This document shows, one piece after another, positions 8,668 through 20,043 of a stretch of DNA of 64,000 nt. The notes beneath the pieces were generated by a model. The model worked only from the letters and a program-made list of their open reading frames with translations. It was not told the origin of the DNA and did no database searches. Each line of letters opens with the position of its first letter. Within the stretch, counting starts at the first letter, position 1. Source of the stretch: Rhodoferax sp. (lineage in GTDB: Bacteria > Pseudomonadota > Gammaproteobacteria > Burkholderiales > Burkholderiaceae_C). A program made the position numbers and the translations under genes. The stretch is from contig JACKLK010000006.1 of NCBI GenBank assembly GCA_024236015.1, positions 248,001 through 312,000 of the forward strand, given 5' to 3'.

Positions 8668-9789
8668 ATGCGCAAAATCCCCTTGACCGGGCCCGCCTTC
8701 CTGCTGGCCCCGCTGCTGGCCGTCGTCCTGACGGCCTGCTCCAAACCCGAGCCGCAACCGGAGCCGGTGCGTTCCGTCAAGCTGATGACGGTCCAGCCCG
8801 GAACGATGGCGTCCGAAACCCAGTACGCCGGCGAGGTCCGGGCGCGCACCGAACTGCGCCTGGGTTTCCGGGTTCCCGGCAAGCTGGTACGCCGGCAGGC
8901 GCAGGTCGGGCAAAGGGTCAAGGCCGGCGACGTGCTGGCGCAGCTCGACCCCCAGGACTTCAAGCTGGCGGTTGACGCGGTACGGGCCCAGTTGGCCGCG
9001 GCCGAGACGAACCGGGACCTCGCGGCGGCCGAATTCCAGCGCTACAAGGTCTTGCGCGCGCAGAATTTCATCAGCGGCGCCGAGCTCGAAAGACGCCAGG
9101 CCACGCTCGATGCCGCCCATGCCCAGGTGGCCCAGGCCCGTGCCCAGCTCGACACCCAGTCGAACCAGTCGAACTACACCCGTCTGCTGGCCACGGTGCC
9201 CGGTGTCGTGACCGCGGTCGACGCCGAACCGGGGCAGGTCGTGGCGGTCGGCACGCCGGTCGTGCGGCTGGCCCAGGACGGGCCGCTGGACGTGGTGTTT
9301 GCGGTACCCGAGAGCAGCGTGGACGCATTGCCGGTGGGCAGCAGGGCCGAGGTGCGGCCATGGGGGGGCGACACCGTGCTGACCGGGGTGGTGCGCGAGA
9401 AGGGCGCACTGGCCGATCCGGTGACACGCACCTTCCAGGTCAAGCTGGCGCTGGCGCCCGACGCCCGGTTGCCACTGGGTTCGACGGTCACCGTGAGCCC
9501 GCAGGCCTTGTCGCCCAAGGGCTCGCAGGCCATCATGCTGCCGACCAGCGCCTTGTGGCATGACAACGGCGGATCCGCCGTCTGGGTGCTGGAGTCCGGC
9601 AGCATGACCCTGCGCGCCCAGCCGGTGCAGATCGTCGCGGCGGACGGCAACCAGGTTGTCGTCGCCTCCGGCCTGGAGCCGGGCATGCAGGTCGTCGTGG
9701 CCGGCGTGCACGTGCTGACGGCCGGGCAGAAGGTCACGGTGTACCGGCCCAAGGGGACGGTGCCAGCGGCCGCGTCGACGTCGAAATGA
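8668..9789 (+). CDS. RND efflux periplasmic adaptor (membrane fusion) lipoprotein
   Basis: A 373-residue adaptor that would link an inner-membrane RND pump to an outer-membrane channel. It has a lipoprotein signal with lipobox LTAC (Cys24), then the barrel and lipoyl parts (GFRVPGKLVRRQAQVGQRVKAGD is the first lipoyl half), an alpha-hairpin rich in Ala, Glu and Arg (about residues 100-170), the second lipoyl half (TVPGVVTAVDAEPGQVV) and beta-barrel and membrane-proximal domains. The ATG at 8668 is preferred; a GTG at 8656 adds four residues. The pump gene follows after 7 bases. Substrates are unknown. Confidence 0.93.
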   Translation: MRKIPLTGPAFLLAPLLAVVLTACSKPEPQPEPVRSVKLMTVQPGTMASETQYAGEVRARTELRLGFRVPGKLVRRQAQVGQRVKAGDVLAQLDPQDFKLAVDAVRAQLAAAETNRDLAAAEFQRYKVLRAQNFISGAELERRQATLDAAHAQVAQARAQLDTQSNQSNYTRLLATVPGVVTAVDAEPGQVVAVGTPVVRLAQDGPLDVVFAVPESSVDALPVGSRAEVRPWGGDTVLTGVVREKGALADPVTRTFQVKLALAPDARLPLGSTVTVSPQALSPKGSQAIMLPTSALWHDNGGSAVWVLESGSMTLRAQPVQIVAADGNQVVVASGLEPGMQVVVAGVHVLTAGQKVTVYRPKGTVPAAASTSK

Positions 9790-9796
9790 CGCGGCC

Positions 9797-12700
9797 ATGG
9801 CAACACTAGACGCCAAGCCCGGCTTCAATCTCTCCAGGTGGGCTCTGGAGCATGTCGCCCTGACGCGTTACCTGATGGTGGTGCTGATGGTGCTGGGATT
9901 TGCCGCGTATTTCCAGCTCGGGCAGGACGAAGACCCGCCGTTCGCGTTCCGGGTCATGGTGGTGCGGGTGTTCTGGCCGGGCGCGACCGCGCAGCAGATT
10001 GCCGAGCAGGTGACCGACAAGATCGAGCGCACGCTGCAAGAGGTGCCGGGCGCGGACCGGATCCGCAGTTATTCCAAACCGGGTGAGTCGCTGATCCTGT
10101 TTCAGCTCAAGGACTCGACCCACGCCAGCGACGTGCCCGACGCCTGGTATGCGGTGCGCAAGCGGGTGGGTGACATGGCGGGCAGCCTGCCCGCCGGCGT
10201 GCGCGGGCCGTTCTTCAACGACGAGTTCGGCGACGTCTACGGCGTCATCTATGCGCTCGAGTCCGACGGCTTCGGCAACGCCGAGCTCAAGACCTTCGCC
10301 GATGACGTGCGCCAGCAGCTGATGCGCGTGACCGACGTCAACAAGGTCGAGCTGTTCGGCGTGCAGGACGAGAAGGTCTACGTCGAGATATCGCAGCGGC
10401 GGCTGGCCCAGCTCGGGCTGGACATGAACCAGGTGCTGGCGCAACTGAACCAGCAGAACGCCGTCGAAGGCGCCGGTGTCGTGCAGACGCCGCTCGATAC
10501 GGTGCAGGTGCGGGTGGACGGCCAGTTCGGTTCGCTCGAGCAGCTCGGCGACATGCCGATCCGGGGGCGCTCGGGCAACATGCTGCGTTTGTCGGACATC
10601 GCCACGGTCTCGCGCGGATTCGTCGATCCGCCGCAGGTGCTGGTACGCCACCAGGGCAAGCAGGTGATCGCGCTGGGCGTGTCGATGGCCAAGGGCGGCG
10701 ACATCATTGCGCTGGGCAAGGCCTTGCAGGCGGCCACGCAGCGCATCGAGGCGCGACTGCCCGCCGGCTTGCGGCTGGTGCAGTTGCAGGACCAGCCGCG
10801 CGCGGTATCGAGTTCGGTCAACGAGTTCGTCAAGGTGCTGGTCGAGGCGATCGGGATCGTGCTGCTGGTGAGTTTTGTCAGCCTGGGCCTGCACAAGCGG
10901 CCCGGACCCACGCCCTGGTACCGGCGCTACTACGTCGACATGCGCCCGGGGCTGATCGTGGGCATCTCGATTCCGCTGGTGCTGGCCGTGACCTTCATCG
11001 GCATGTTGTACTGGGGCATCGGCCTGCACAAGATCTCGCTGGGTTCGCTGATCATCTCGCTCGGCCTGCTGGTCGACGACGCGATCATCGCGGTCGAGAT
11101 GATGGTGCGCAAGCTCGAGGAGGGCTACGACAAGATCCGTGCGGCGACCTTCGCCTACGAGATCACCGCCATGCCGATGCTCACCGGCACCTTGATCACC
11201 GCCACCGGTTTCCTGCCCATCGGCATTGCGCGTTCGGTCACCGGGGAATACACGTTCGCGATCTTCGCGGTCACGGTGCTGGCGCTCGTGGTGAGCTGGT
11301 TCGTCTCGGTGTATTTCGTGCCCTACCTGGGCACCTTGCTGCTGAAGGTACCCCCGCATGTGCGCCAGCAACAGGCCCCGCTGAGCGGAACCGATCTGCA
11401 GGCGCTCGAGGAGGCCGCGGTGCACGAACCGTATGCGCGCACCGTCAGGTTCAACGCGCCGGCCCAGGCCGAGCGTGCCGCCACGCCGCACGAGAGTTTC
11501 GACAGCCCGTTCTACAACCGGTTCCGCGTGTTGCTGCGCTGGTGCGTGCGCCATCGCTGGATCACGATCGGCCTGACCTTGCTGACCTTCGCGCTGGGCA
11601 TTGCCGGCATGGGCCGCGTGCAGCAGCAGTTCTTCCCGGACTCCAGCCGGCCGGAGATCATGCTGGACCTGTGGTTTCCCGAGGGCACCTCGATCGTCGC
11701 CAACGAGGCGGTGACACGGCGTGTCGAACAGCGCCTGATGGCCGAGCCCGGCATCACCAGTGTCAGCACCTGGGTCGGATCGGGCGTGCCGCGGTTCTAC
11801 CTGCCGATCGACCAGATCTTTCCGCAGTCCAACGTGTCGCAGCTGATCGTGATACCGACCGACCTCCAGGTGCGCGAGGATGTCCGGGTCCGCTTGCCGG
11901 CGCTGATGGCACGCGAGTTCCCGGAGCTGCGCGCCCGGGTCAAGCTGCTGGCCAACGGGCCGCCGGTGGCCTATCCGGTGCAGTTCCGCGTGCTCGGGCC
12001 CGAGCCGCTGCAGCTGCGCGCCTATGCCGATGCGGTCAAGGCCGTCATGCGCGACAACCGCGACATGCGCGGCGTCAACGACAACTGGAACGAGTTCGTC
12101 AAGGTGCTGCGGCTGGAGGTGGACCAGGACAAGGCGCGCGTGATGGGCGTGACCAGCCAGGCCATTGCGCAGGCTTCGCGCACCATCCTCAGCGGCTCGC
12201 GTGTCGGCGAGTTCCGCGATGGCGACAAGACCATCGACATCGTGCTGCGACAGCCGCTGAACGAGCGCGAGCACCTGACCGACCTGTCCAGCGCCTATCT
12301 GCCGACCGCCAGCGGCGCGTCCATCCCGATGGCGCAACTGGTACGGCCGCGGCTCGTATGGGAGCCGGGCGTGTTGTGGCGCGACAACCGCGACTATTCC
12401 ATCACCGTCCAGGGCGACATCGTCGAGGGGCTGCAGGGCGCCACGGTGACCAATGCCTTGTTGCCGCAGCTGCGGGCGCTGGAGGCGCAGTGGGCGCGCG
12501 AGGGTGCGAATGGCTACCGGATCGAGGTGGCTGGCGCCGTGGAGGAGAGCAGCAAGGGGTCGGCCTCGATCCTGGCGGGGGTGCCCATCATGCTGTTCAT
12601 CACGTTCACGCTGCTGATGCTGCAGCTGCACAGCTTCAGCCGTGCGGTGCTGGTTTTCCTGACCGGGCCCATGGGTATTGCCGGCGTGGCGGGAGCGCTG

Positions 12701-13057
12701 CTGCTGTTCAACCGCCCGTTCGGCTTCGTGGCACTGCTGGGCGTGATTGCGCTGATGGGCATGATCCAGCGCAATTCGGTGATCCTGATCGACCAGATCG
12801 AGCAGGACCGCGCGGCCGGCATCCAGGCCTGGGACGCCATCATCGAGAGCACGGTGCGCCGCCTGCGGCCGATCGTGCTGACGGCAGCGGCGGCGGTGCT
12901 GGCGATGATCCCGTTGTCGCGCTCGGTCTTCTGGGGGCCGATGGCGGTGGCCATCATGGGCGGACTGATCGTCGCCACGGTGCTGACACTGCTGGCATTG
13001 CCCGCCATGTACGCCGCCTGGTACCGGGTCCGGCCGGGCACTGCCGCCGCAGGTTAA
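9797..13057 (+). CDS. RND-family efflux pump permease
   Basis: The 1086-residue product is a full-length inner-membrane RND pump driven by the proton gradient. A first transmembrane helix lies near residues 25-42, followed by a large periplasmic porter domain, a central helix bundle (about residues 340-520) with GLLVDDAIIAVEM, the RND signature carrying the proton-relay Asp pair, a second porter domain, and a second helix bundle with LLGVIALMGMIQRNSVILID. It is cotranscribed with the adaptor. There is no outer-membrane factor gene downstream; a hairpin terminator and a tRNA follow directly, so it presumably uses a TolC-like channel encoded elsewhere. Relatives include drug and metabolite exporters. 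Confidence 0.95.
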   Translation: MATLDAKPGFNLSRWALEHVALTRYLMVVLMVLGFAAYFQLGQDEDPPFAFRVMVVRVFWPGATAQQIAEQVTDKIERTLQEVPGADRIRSYSKPGESLILFQLKDSTHASDVPDAWYAVRKRVGDMAGSLPAGVRGPFFNDEFGDVYGVIYALESDGFGNAELKTFADDVRQQLMRVTDVNKVELFGVQDEKVYVEISQRRLAQLGLDMNQVLAQLNQQNAVEGAGVVQTPLDTVQVRVDGQFGSLEQLGDMPIRGRSGNMLRLSDIATVSRGFVDPPQVLVRHQGKQVIALGVSMAKGGDIIALGKALQAATQRIEARLPAGLRLVQLQDQPRAVSSSVNEFVKVLVEAIGIVLLVSFVSLGLHKRPGPTPWYRRYYVDMRPGLIVGISIPLVLAVTFIGMLYWGIGLHKISLGSLIISLGLLVDDAIIAVEMMVRKLEEGYDKIRAATFAYEITAMPMLTGTLITATGFLPIGIARSVTGEYTFAIFAVTVLALVVSWFVSVYFVPYLGTLLLKVPPHVRQQQAPLSGTDLQALEEAAVHEPYARTVRFNAPAQAERAATPHESFDSPFYNRFRVLLRWCVRHRWITIGLTLLTFALGIAGMGRVQQQFFPDSSRPEIMLDLWFPEGTSIVANEAVTRRVEQRLMAEPGITSVSTWVGSGVPRFYLPIDQIFPQSNVSQLIVIPTDLQVREDVRVRLPALMAREFPELRARVKLLANGPPVAYPVQFRVLGPEPLQLRAYADAVKAVMRDNRDMRGVNDNWNEFVKVLRLEVDQDKARVMGVTSQAIAQASRTILSGSRVGEFRDGDKTIDIVLRQPLNEREHLTDLSSAYLPTASGASIPMAQLVRPRLVWEPGVLWRDNRDYSITVQGDIVEGLQGATVTNALLPQLRALEAQWAREGANGYRIEVAGAVEESSKGSASILAGVPIMLFITFTLLMLQLHSFSRAVLVFLTGPMGIAGVAGALLLFNRPFGFVALLGVIALMGMIQRNSVILIDQIEQDRAAGIQAWDAIIESTVRRLRPIVLTAAAAVLAMIPLSRSVFWGPMAVAIMGGLIVATVLTLLALPAMYAAWYRVRPGTAAAG

Positions 13058-13080
13058 AATCGCGGGCTGTCGAATTTTTG

Positions 13081-13116
13081 ATAGGGGCGGCACCGGTGGC
13101 CACCCCTATTTGTTTT
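13081..13116 (+). terminator. rho-independent terminator after the RND pump gene
   Basis: The stem ATAGGGG/CCCCTAT (13081-13087 with 13103-13109) has a partly paired GC-rich interior and is followed by the T-rich run TTTGTTTT. It sits between the pump stop codon and tRNA-Leu. Confidence 0.7.
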
Positions 13117-13119
13117 CAG

Positions 13120-13206
13120 GCGCGGGTGGCGAAATTGGTAGACGCACCAGGTTTAGGTCCTGACGCCAGCAATGGTGTGGGGGTTCGAGTCCCCCCCCGC
13201 GCACCA
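13120..13206 (+). tRNA. tRNA-Leu (anticodon TAG)
   Basis: An 87-base cloverleaf. The acceptor arm GCGCGGG pairs with CCCGCGC, followed by discriminator A and an encoded CCA. The D-arm is TGGCGAAATTGGTAGACGC, and the anticodon TAG at 13154-13156 reads CUN codons. The T-arm is GGGGGTTCGAGTCCCCC. The long class-II variable arm is typical of leucine tRNAs. Confidence 0.95.
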
Positions 13207-13346
13207 GGAAAAACCCCGGCGACCGGAACGATCCTGAACGGGCCAGCGAGGGTGCAGACCCATGGCCGGGTAACGGGGATGGGGTTCCGGGAGTTGGTTT
13301 GACGGGCGCAACCTCGCCCATGGCATCGCATATTAGGAGAAGCAAC

Positions 13347-14657
13347 ATGGCTGTTACTGTGGAAACCCTCGAAAAGCTGGAGCGCAAGATCACGCTGACC
13401 CTGCCGGTCAAGACGATCCAGTCGGAAGTCGAATCCCGCTTGAAGCGGCTCGCCAAGACGGTCAAGATGGACGGGTTCCGTCCGGGCAAGGTGCCGATGA
13501 ACGTGGTTGCCCAGCGTTACGGCTATTCGGTGCACTACGAAGTGATGAACGACAAGGTCGGCGAGGCGTTCTCCAGTGCCGCCAACGAGGCCAAGCTGCG
13601 GGTGGCCGGCCAGCCGCGCATCACGGAAAAGGAAGGCGCCCCCGAAGGCGAGGTCGCTTTCGATGCCGTCTTCGAGGTGTTCCCCGAGGTCAAGCTCGGT
13701 GACCTGGCCACGGCCGAGGTCGAGAAACTGTCCTGCGAGGTCGGCGACGCGGCGATCGACAAGACGCTGGACATCCTGCGCAAGCAGCGCCGCACCTTCT
13801 CGCAGCGCCCGCACGACGCGGCCGCGCAGGCAAGCGACCGGGTCACGGTCGACTTCGAGGGCAAGATCGACGGCGAGCCGTTCGAAGGCGGCAAGGCCGA
13901 CGACTTCCAGTTCATCCTGGGCGATGGCCAGATGCTCAAGGAGTTCGAGGACGCCACCACGGGCATGAAGGTCGGCGAGAGCAAGACCTTCCCGCTGGCA
14001 TTCCCGGCCGACTACCATGGCAAGGACGTGGCCGGCAAGACCGCCGACTTCCTGGTCTCGGTCAAGAAGATCGAAGCGGCGCACCTGCCGGAGGTCAACG
14101 AGGCGCTGGCCAAGTCCCTGGGCATCGAAGACGCAACGGTCGAGGGCTTGCGTGCCGATATCCGCAAGAACCTGGAGCGCGAGGTGAAATTCCGCCTGAT
14201 GTCGCGCAACAAGCAGGCCGCGCTCGACGCACTGGCGTCGGTGGCGGAGCTCGATCTGCCCAACTCCAGCGTGCAGTCGGAGTTGCAGCGCCTGATCGAG
14301 AATGCCCGTGCCGACCTCAAGCAGCGTGGTGTCAAGGATGCCGACAAGGCGCCGATTCCCGAGGAAATCTTCAAGCCGCAGGCCGAGCGCCGCGTGCGCC
14401 TGGGCCTGGTCGTGGCCGAACTGGTTCGCACCCAGGAACTGCAGGCCAAGCCCGAGCAGATCAAGGCCCACATCGACGAGTTGTCGGCCAGCTACGAGAA
14501 GCCGGCCGAAGTGGTGCGCTGGTACTACGGCGACGCCAAGCGCATGGGTGAGGTCGAGGCCATCGTGATCGAGAACAATGTCACGGAATACATCCTGTCG
14601 AAAGCCAAGATCACCGACAAGGCGATCGCGTTCGACGACCTGATGGGCCAGGGTTGA
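13347..14657 (+). CDS. tig: trigger factor, ribosome-bound chaperone and peptidyl-prolyl isomerase
   Basis: Trigger factor meets nascent chains at the ribosome exit tunnel. The 436-residue protein has the N-terminal ribosome-binding domain with the signature GFRPGKVP (about residues 43-50 of the mature frame), a central FKBP-type isomerase domain (about 155-245, containing DFEGKIDGEPFEGGKADD-type residues), and a long helical C-terminal chaperone arm. The ATG at 13347 follows AGGAGA at 13335-13340. It heads the tig-clpP-clpX-lon block, a classic proteostasis order. Confidence 0.97.
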   Translation: MAVTVETLEKLERKITLTLPVKTIQSEVESRLKRLAKTVKMDGFRPGKVPMNVVAQRYGYSVHYEVMNDKVGEAFSSAANEAKLRVAGQPRITEKEGAPEGEVAFDAVFEVFPEVKLGDLATAEVEKLSCEVGDAAIDKTLDILRKQRRTFSQRPHDAAAQASDRVTVDFEGKIDGEPFEGGKADDFQFILGDGQMLKEFEDATTGMKVGESKTFPLAFPADYHGKDVAGKTADFLVSVKKIEAAHLPEVNEALAKSLGIEDATVEGLRADIRKNLEREVKFRLMSRNKQAALDALASVAELDLPNSSVQSELQRLIENARADLKQRGVKDADKAPIPEEIFKPQAERRVRLGLVVAELVRTQELQAKPEQIKAHIDELSASYEKPAEVVRWYYGDAKRMGEVEAIVIENNVTEYILSKAKITDKAIAFDDLMGQG

Positions 14658-14664
14658 GGGCAGG

Positions 14665-14683
14665 CCACGGCATGAGGCCGTGG
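14665..14683 (+). repeat. intergenic stem-loop between tig and clpP
   Basis: A perfect 7-bp stem, CCACGGC/GCCGTGG, with a 5-base loop lies just after the tig stop. No T-run follows, so it is not a standard terminator. It could slow read-through or protect the 3' end of the tig mRNA. Confidence 0.4.
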
Positions 14684-14759
14684 GCTTGCAGTTGCCGCGT
14701 TCGACCCCACGTGCTGCAGGGCAGCCACTGGGGTTGCGTCCGTTCGATTGGGAGACGAC

Positions 14760-15380
14760 ATGAATTTTGAAGACCACAACCTGCAGCCGCAGGGCCTGGG
14801 CATGGTGCCCATGGTGATCGAGCAGTCCGGCCGCGGTGAGCGTTCGTACGACATCTATTCCCGCCTGCTCAAGGAGCGGGTGATTTTTCTGGTCGGACCG
14901 GTCAACGACCAGACGGCCAACCTGGTCGTTGCGCAGTTGCTGTTCCTCGAGAGCGAGAACCCCGACAAGGACATCTCGTTCTACATCAACTCGCCCGGGG
15001 GCTCGGTGTCCGCCGGCATGGCGATCTACGACACGATGAACTTCATCAAGGCCGACGTCTCCACGTTGTGCGTGGGTTTTGCCGCCAGCATGGGTGCTTT
15101 CCTGCTGGCCGCCGGCGCCAAGGGCAAGCGTTTTTCGCTTCCCAACTCCAAGATCATGATTCACCAGCCCTCCGGCGGCAGCCAGGGGCAGGCGACCGAG
15201 ATCGAGATCCAGGCGCGCGAAATCCTCAAGACCCGCGAGCAGCTGAACAAGATCCTGGCCGAGCGCACCGGACAGCCGCTCGAGCGCATCGCGCGCGACA
15301 CCGAGCGTGACTACTACATGTCGGCGGACGAGTCCAAGGAATACGGCCTCGTCGACCAGGTGATCAGCAAGCGCTCCTGA
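14760..15380 (+). CDS. clpP: ATP-dependent Clp protease proteolytic subunit ClpP
   Basis: The 206-residue serine peptidase forms the double-heptamer chamber of ClpXP and ClpAP. The catalytic Ser lies in GFAASMGAF, the His in IMIHQPSGG, and the Asp near RDTERDYYMSADE, as in the family triad. The N-terminal YDIYSRLLKERVIFLVGPV is typical. The ATG at 14760 is preceded by GGAGAC. Its unfoldase partner clpX follows after 110 bases, and clpA-clpS lie at 42-45 kb. Confidence 0.97.
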   Translation: MNFEDHNLQPQGLGMVPMVIEQSGRGERSYDIYSRLLKERVIFLVGPVNDQTANLVVAQLLFLESENPDKDISFYINSPGGSVSAGMAIYDTMNFIKADVSTLCVGFAASMGAFLLAAGAKGKRFSLPNSKIMIHQPSGGSQGQATEIEIQAREILKTREQLNKILAERTGQPLERIARDTERDYYMSADESKEYGLVDQVISKRS

Positions 15381-15490
15381 ACGAGTGTTGCCGGTTGTCC
15401 ACAACGGCCCCGTGGTGCTGCGCGCACGCGGGGCGATCGGTACCGGCTTTTCGGTATCATGTCAACTCCAGTTGAAAGGGCGTTGATTTC

Positions 15491-16756
15491 ATGGCCGAGA
15501 AAAAAGGCTCCTCCAGCGAGAAGACGCTGTATTGCTCGTTTTGTGGCAAGAGCCAGCACGAGGTCAAGAAGCTGATTGCCGGTCCGTCGGTGTTCGTCTG
15601 CGACGAATGCATCGAGTTGTGCAACGAGATCATCCGGGACGAACTGCCGGCAGGCACGACGACCAAGGACAGCAAGAGCGAACTGCCGACTCCGGCCGAG
15701 ATCAAGGCCAACCTCGACAACTACGTGATCGGCCAGGAAGCGGCCAAGCGCACGCTGGCGGTGGCCGTCTACAACCACTACAAGCGCTTGCGCCACAAGG
15801 AGAAGTCCAAGAAGGACGACGTCGAACTGGCCAAGAGCAACATCCTGCTGATCGGGCCGACGGGCTCCGGCAAGACCTTGCTGGCGCAGACCCTTGCGCG
15901 CATGCTCGACGTGCCGTTCGTGATGGCCGACGCGACCACGCTGACTGAAGCCGGCTATGTCGGCGAGGATGTCGAGAACATCGTGCTCAAGCTGCTGCAG
16001 AGCTGCAACTACGAGGTCGATCGCGCCCAGCGCGGCATTGTCTACATCGACGAGATCGACAAGATCTCGCGCAAGGCCGACAACCCGTCCATCACGCGGG
16101 ACGTATCGGGCGAGGGCGTGCAGCAGGCGCTGCTCAAGTTGATCGAAGGCACGATGGCCAGCGTGCCGCCCCAGGGCGGCCGCAAGCATCCGAACCAGGA
16201 TTTCGTGCAGGTCGACACCACCAACATCCTGTTCATCTGCGGCGGCGCGTTTTCGGGGCTGGAAAAGGTCATCGAGAACCGTACCGAGGCATCGGGCATC
16301 GGTTTCGGCGCCGCGGTCAAGAGCAAGGCGCAACGCAGCGTGACCGAACTCTTCAAGGACGTGGAGCCCGAGGATTTGATCAAGTTCGGGCTGATCCCCG
16401 AACTCGTGGGTCGGATGCCCGTGGTGGCCACGCTGGCCGAACTGAGCGAGGATGCGCTGGTGCAGATCCTGCTCGAGCCCAAGAACGCGCTCGTCAAGCA
16501 ATATGCCAAGTTGTTGTCGATGGAGGGGGTCGAACTCGAGATCCGCCCGTCGGCGCTCAAGGCGATCGCCCGCAAGGCGCTGGCACGCAAGACCGGTGCC
16601 CGGGGCCTGCGCTCGATCCTGGAGCAGTCCCTGATCGATACCATGTACGAACTGCCCACTGCGACCAATGTCGAAAAGGTGGTCGTGGACGAATCGACGA
16701 TCGAAGAGAACAAGCCGCCGTTGCTCGTCTATCGGGAACTCGCCAAGAAAGCCTGA
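15491..16756 (+). CDS. clpX: ATP-dependent Clp protease ATP-binding subunit ClpX
   Basis: An AAA+ unfoldase (421 aa) that recognises tagged substrates and feeds them into ClpP. An N-terminal C4 zinc-binding domain has cysteines 15, 18, 37 and 40. Walker A is GPTGSGKT (122-129), and Walker B lies in IVYIDEIDKI. RDVSGEGVQQALLK and VGRMP are conserved ClpX segments. The ClpP-docking IGF-type loop is visible as SGIGFGA. It lies downstream of clpP, and lon follows. Confidence 0.98.
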   Translation: MAEKKGSSSEKTLYCSFCGKSQHEVKKLIAGPSVFVCDECIELCNEIIRDELPAGTTTKDSKSELPTPAEIKANLDNYVIGQEAAKRTLAVAVYNHYKRLRHKEKSKKDDVELAKSNILLIGPTGSGKTLLAQTLARMLDVPFVMADATTLTEAGYVGEDVENIVLKLLQSCNYEVDRAQRGIVYIDEIDKISRKADNPSITRDVSGEGVQQALLKLIEGTMASVPPQGGRKHPNQDFVQVDTTNILFICGGAFSGLEKVIENRTEASGIGFGAAVKSKAQRSVTELFKDVEPEDLIKFGLIPELVGRMPVVATLAELSEDALVQILLEPKNALVKQYAKLLSMEGVELEIRPSALKAIARKALARKTGARGLRSILEQSLIDTMYELPTATNVEKVVVDESTIEENKPPLLVYRELAKKA

Positions 16757-16845
16757 ATCGGACACTCCAGCGTGATCTGACATCTTTTTCGGCAGCCCAT
16801 TGCCGACTTTCATTGTTTTTGCGCCATTCATCATGGTTTCGCGGG

Positions 16846-16872
16846 TTGAAAATCACGACCGGCCATCCATTT
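16846..16872 (+). promoter_or_regulatory. candidate heat-shock (sigma32-type) promoter of lon
   Basis: TTGAAA at 16846-16851 and ATCCATTT at 16865-16872, separated by 13 bases, resemble the sigma32 elements CTTGAAA and CCCCATNT. Transcription would start about 20 bases before the lon ATG at 16901. lon is a classic heat-shock gene. The match is partial. Confidence 0.45.
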
Positions 16873-16900
16873 GGAACTGGTAACCACTAGAAGGTCTCAC

Positions 16901-19360
<2,460 letters not shown>

Positions 19361-19370
19361 GCCAGCAAAG

Positions 19371-19410
19371 GGCAGTGGTCCGGGAGCAAAAAAAGTTGCC
19401 TTCCACTGCC
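19371..19410 (+). repeat. 8-bp inverted repeat after lon
   Basis: GGCAGTGG (19371-19378) and CCACTGCC (19403-19410) form a perfect 8-bp stem around a 24-base loop that contains a run of A. There is no T-tract. It is a possible terminator-like or mRNA 3'-end structure between lon and tRNA-Gly. Confidence 0.4.
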
Positions 19411-19431
19411 GGGATCCCCGCAAAGTTGTTA

Positions 19432-19437
19432 TATACT
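19432..19437 (+). promoter_or_regulatory. -10 box of the tRNA-Gly promoter
   Basis: TATACT stands 14 bases before the tRNA-Gly gene, within TTGTTATATACTTCGGGG. I found no good -35 box at the usual spacing. Confidence 0.5.
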
Positions 19438-19451
19438 TCGGGGCTTGAAAC

Positions 19452-19527
19452 GCGGGAATAGCTCAGTTGGTAGAGCGCAACCTTGCCAAGGTTGAGGTCG
19501 AGAGTTCGAGACTCTTTTCCCGCTCCA
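19452..19527 (+). tRNA. tRNA-Gly (anticodon GCC)
   Basis: A 76-base cloverleaf: acceptor GCGGGAA pairs with TTCCCGC, followed by TCCA. The anticodon GCC lies in ACCTTGCCAAGGT, and the T-arm is AGAGTTCGAGACTCT. An encoded CCA is present. Confidence 0.95.
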
Positions 19528-19535
19528 GATTCCGC

Positions 19536-19564
19536 AAAAAGGGAAGCCCAGGCTTCCCTTTTTT
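19536..19564 (+). terminator. rho-independent terminator after tRNA-Gly
   Basis: The stem GGGAAGC/GCTTCCC with the loop CCAG is flanked by AAAAA on the left and TTTTTT on the right, so it could work in both directions. Confidence 0.85.
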
Positions 19565-19613
19565 GTCGGCGCCGATGCCCTTTTCGGGGCCAGGTGCCTG
19601 ACGCAATGGTTTC

Positions 19614-19687
19614 GGCGCGATAGCAAAGCGGTTATGCACCGGATTGCAAATCCGATCAGCCCGGTTCGACTCCGGGTCGCGCCTCCA
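19614..19687 (+). tRNA. tRNA-Cys (anticodon GCA)
   Basis: A 74-base cloverleaf: acceptor GGCGCGA pairs with TCGCGCC, discriminator T, then CCA. The D-arm is TAGCAAAGCGGTTATGCA, the anticodon GCA lies in GGATTGCAAATCC, and the T-arm is CCGGTTCGACTCCGG. Confidence 0.95.
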
Positions 19688-19754
19688 CCGATGCACACCT
19701 GTCGTTCCTGGCAGGTCTCGGTCCAGCGGCGCGCAGTGGGCGCCGCGCCCCGCA

Positions 19755-19848
19755 GCCCGGATGGTGGAATTGGTAGACACAGCGGACTTAAAATCCGCCG
19801 CTTTCCTGCATAAGGGGCGTACCGGTTCGACCCCGGTTCCGGGCACCA
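19755..19848 (+). tRNA. tRNA-Leu (anticodon TAA)
   Basis: A 94-base class-II tRNA. The acceptor GCCCGGA pairs with TCCGGGC, followed by ACCA. The anticodon stem GCGGA/TCCGC holds TAA in ACTTAAAA, and the T-arm is CCGGTTCGACCCCGG. The variable arm is about 23 bases, long even for a leucine tRNA. Confidence 0.93.
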
Positions 19849-20043
19849 TCTCCTGATCCTTGCCAATGGCTGCGTACGGCGGTTCGCATGGCACAATGGG
19901 AGCCTTGTTTCGCCGAGATGCTGCCGTGGGATTCTCCCGTTGCAACCCTGGCGATGGACCCACAGGATCGTCCCACGACATTCCAGCTCGATGCCGGCTG
20001 TTGTTGCGCTCTCGCGACGACGTTCCTGCCCAATTGATACACC

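Noticed and set aside
9806..13093. A 1095-residue open frame antisense to the RND pump
   Set aside because: High-GC shadow frame rich in His, Arg, Asp and Gln with no domain; the pump on the plus strand is unmistakable.
15381..15490. Terminator between clpP and clpX (GCCCCG/CGGGGC)
   Set aside because: The stem is short with a long loop and no T-run; clpX may be read through.
19452..19848. tRNA cluster as a mobile-element attachment site
   Set aside because: No integrase, no repeated tRNA 3' end and no foreign-looking block next to it.
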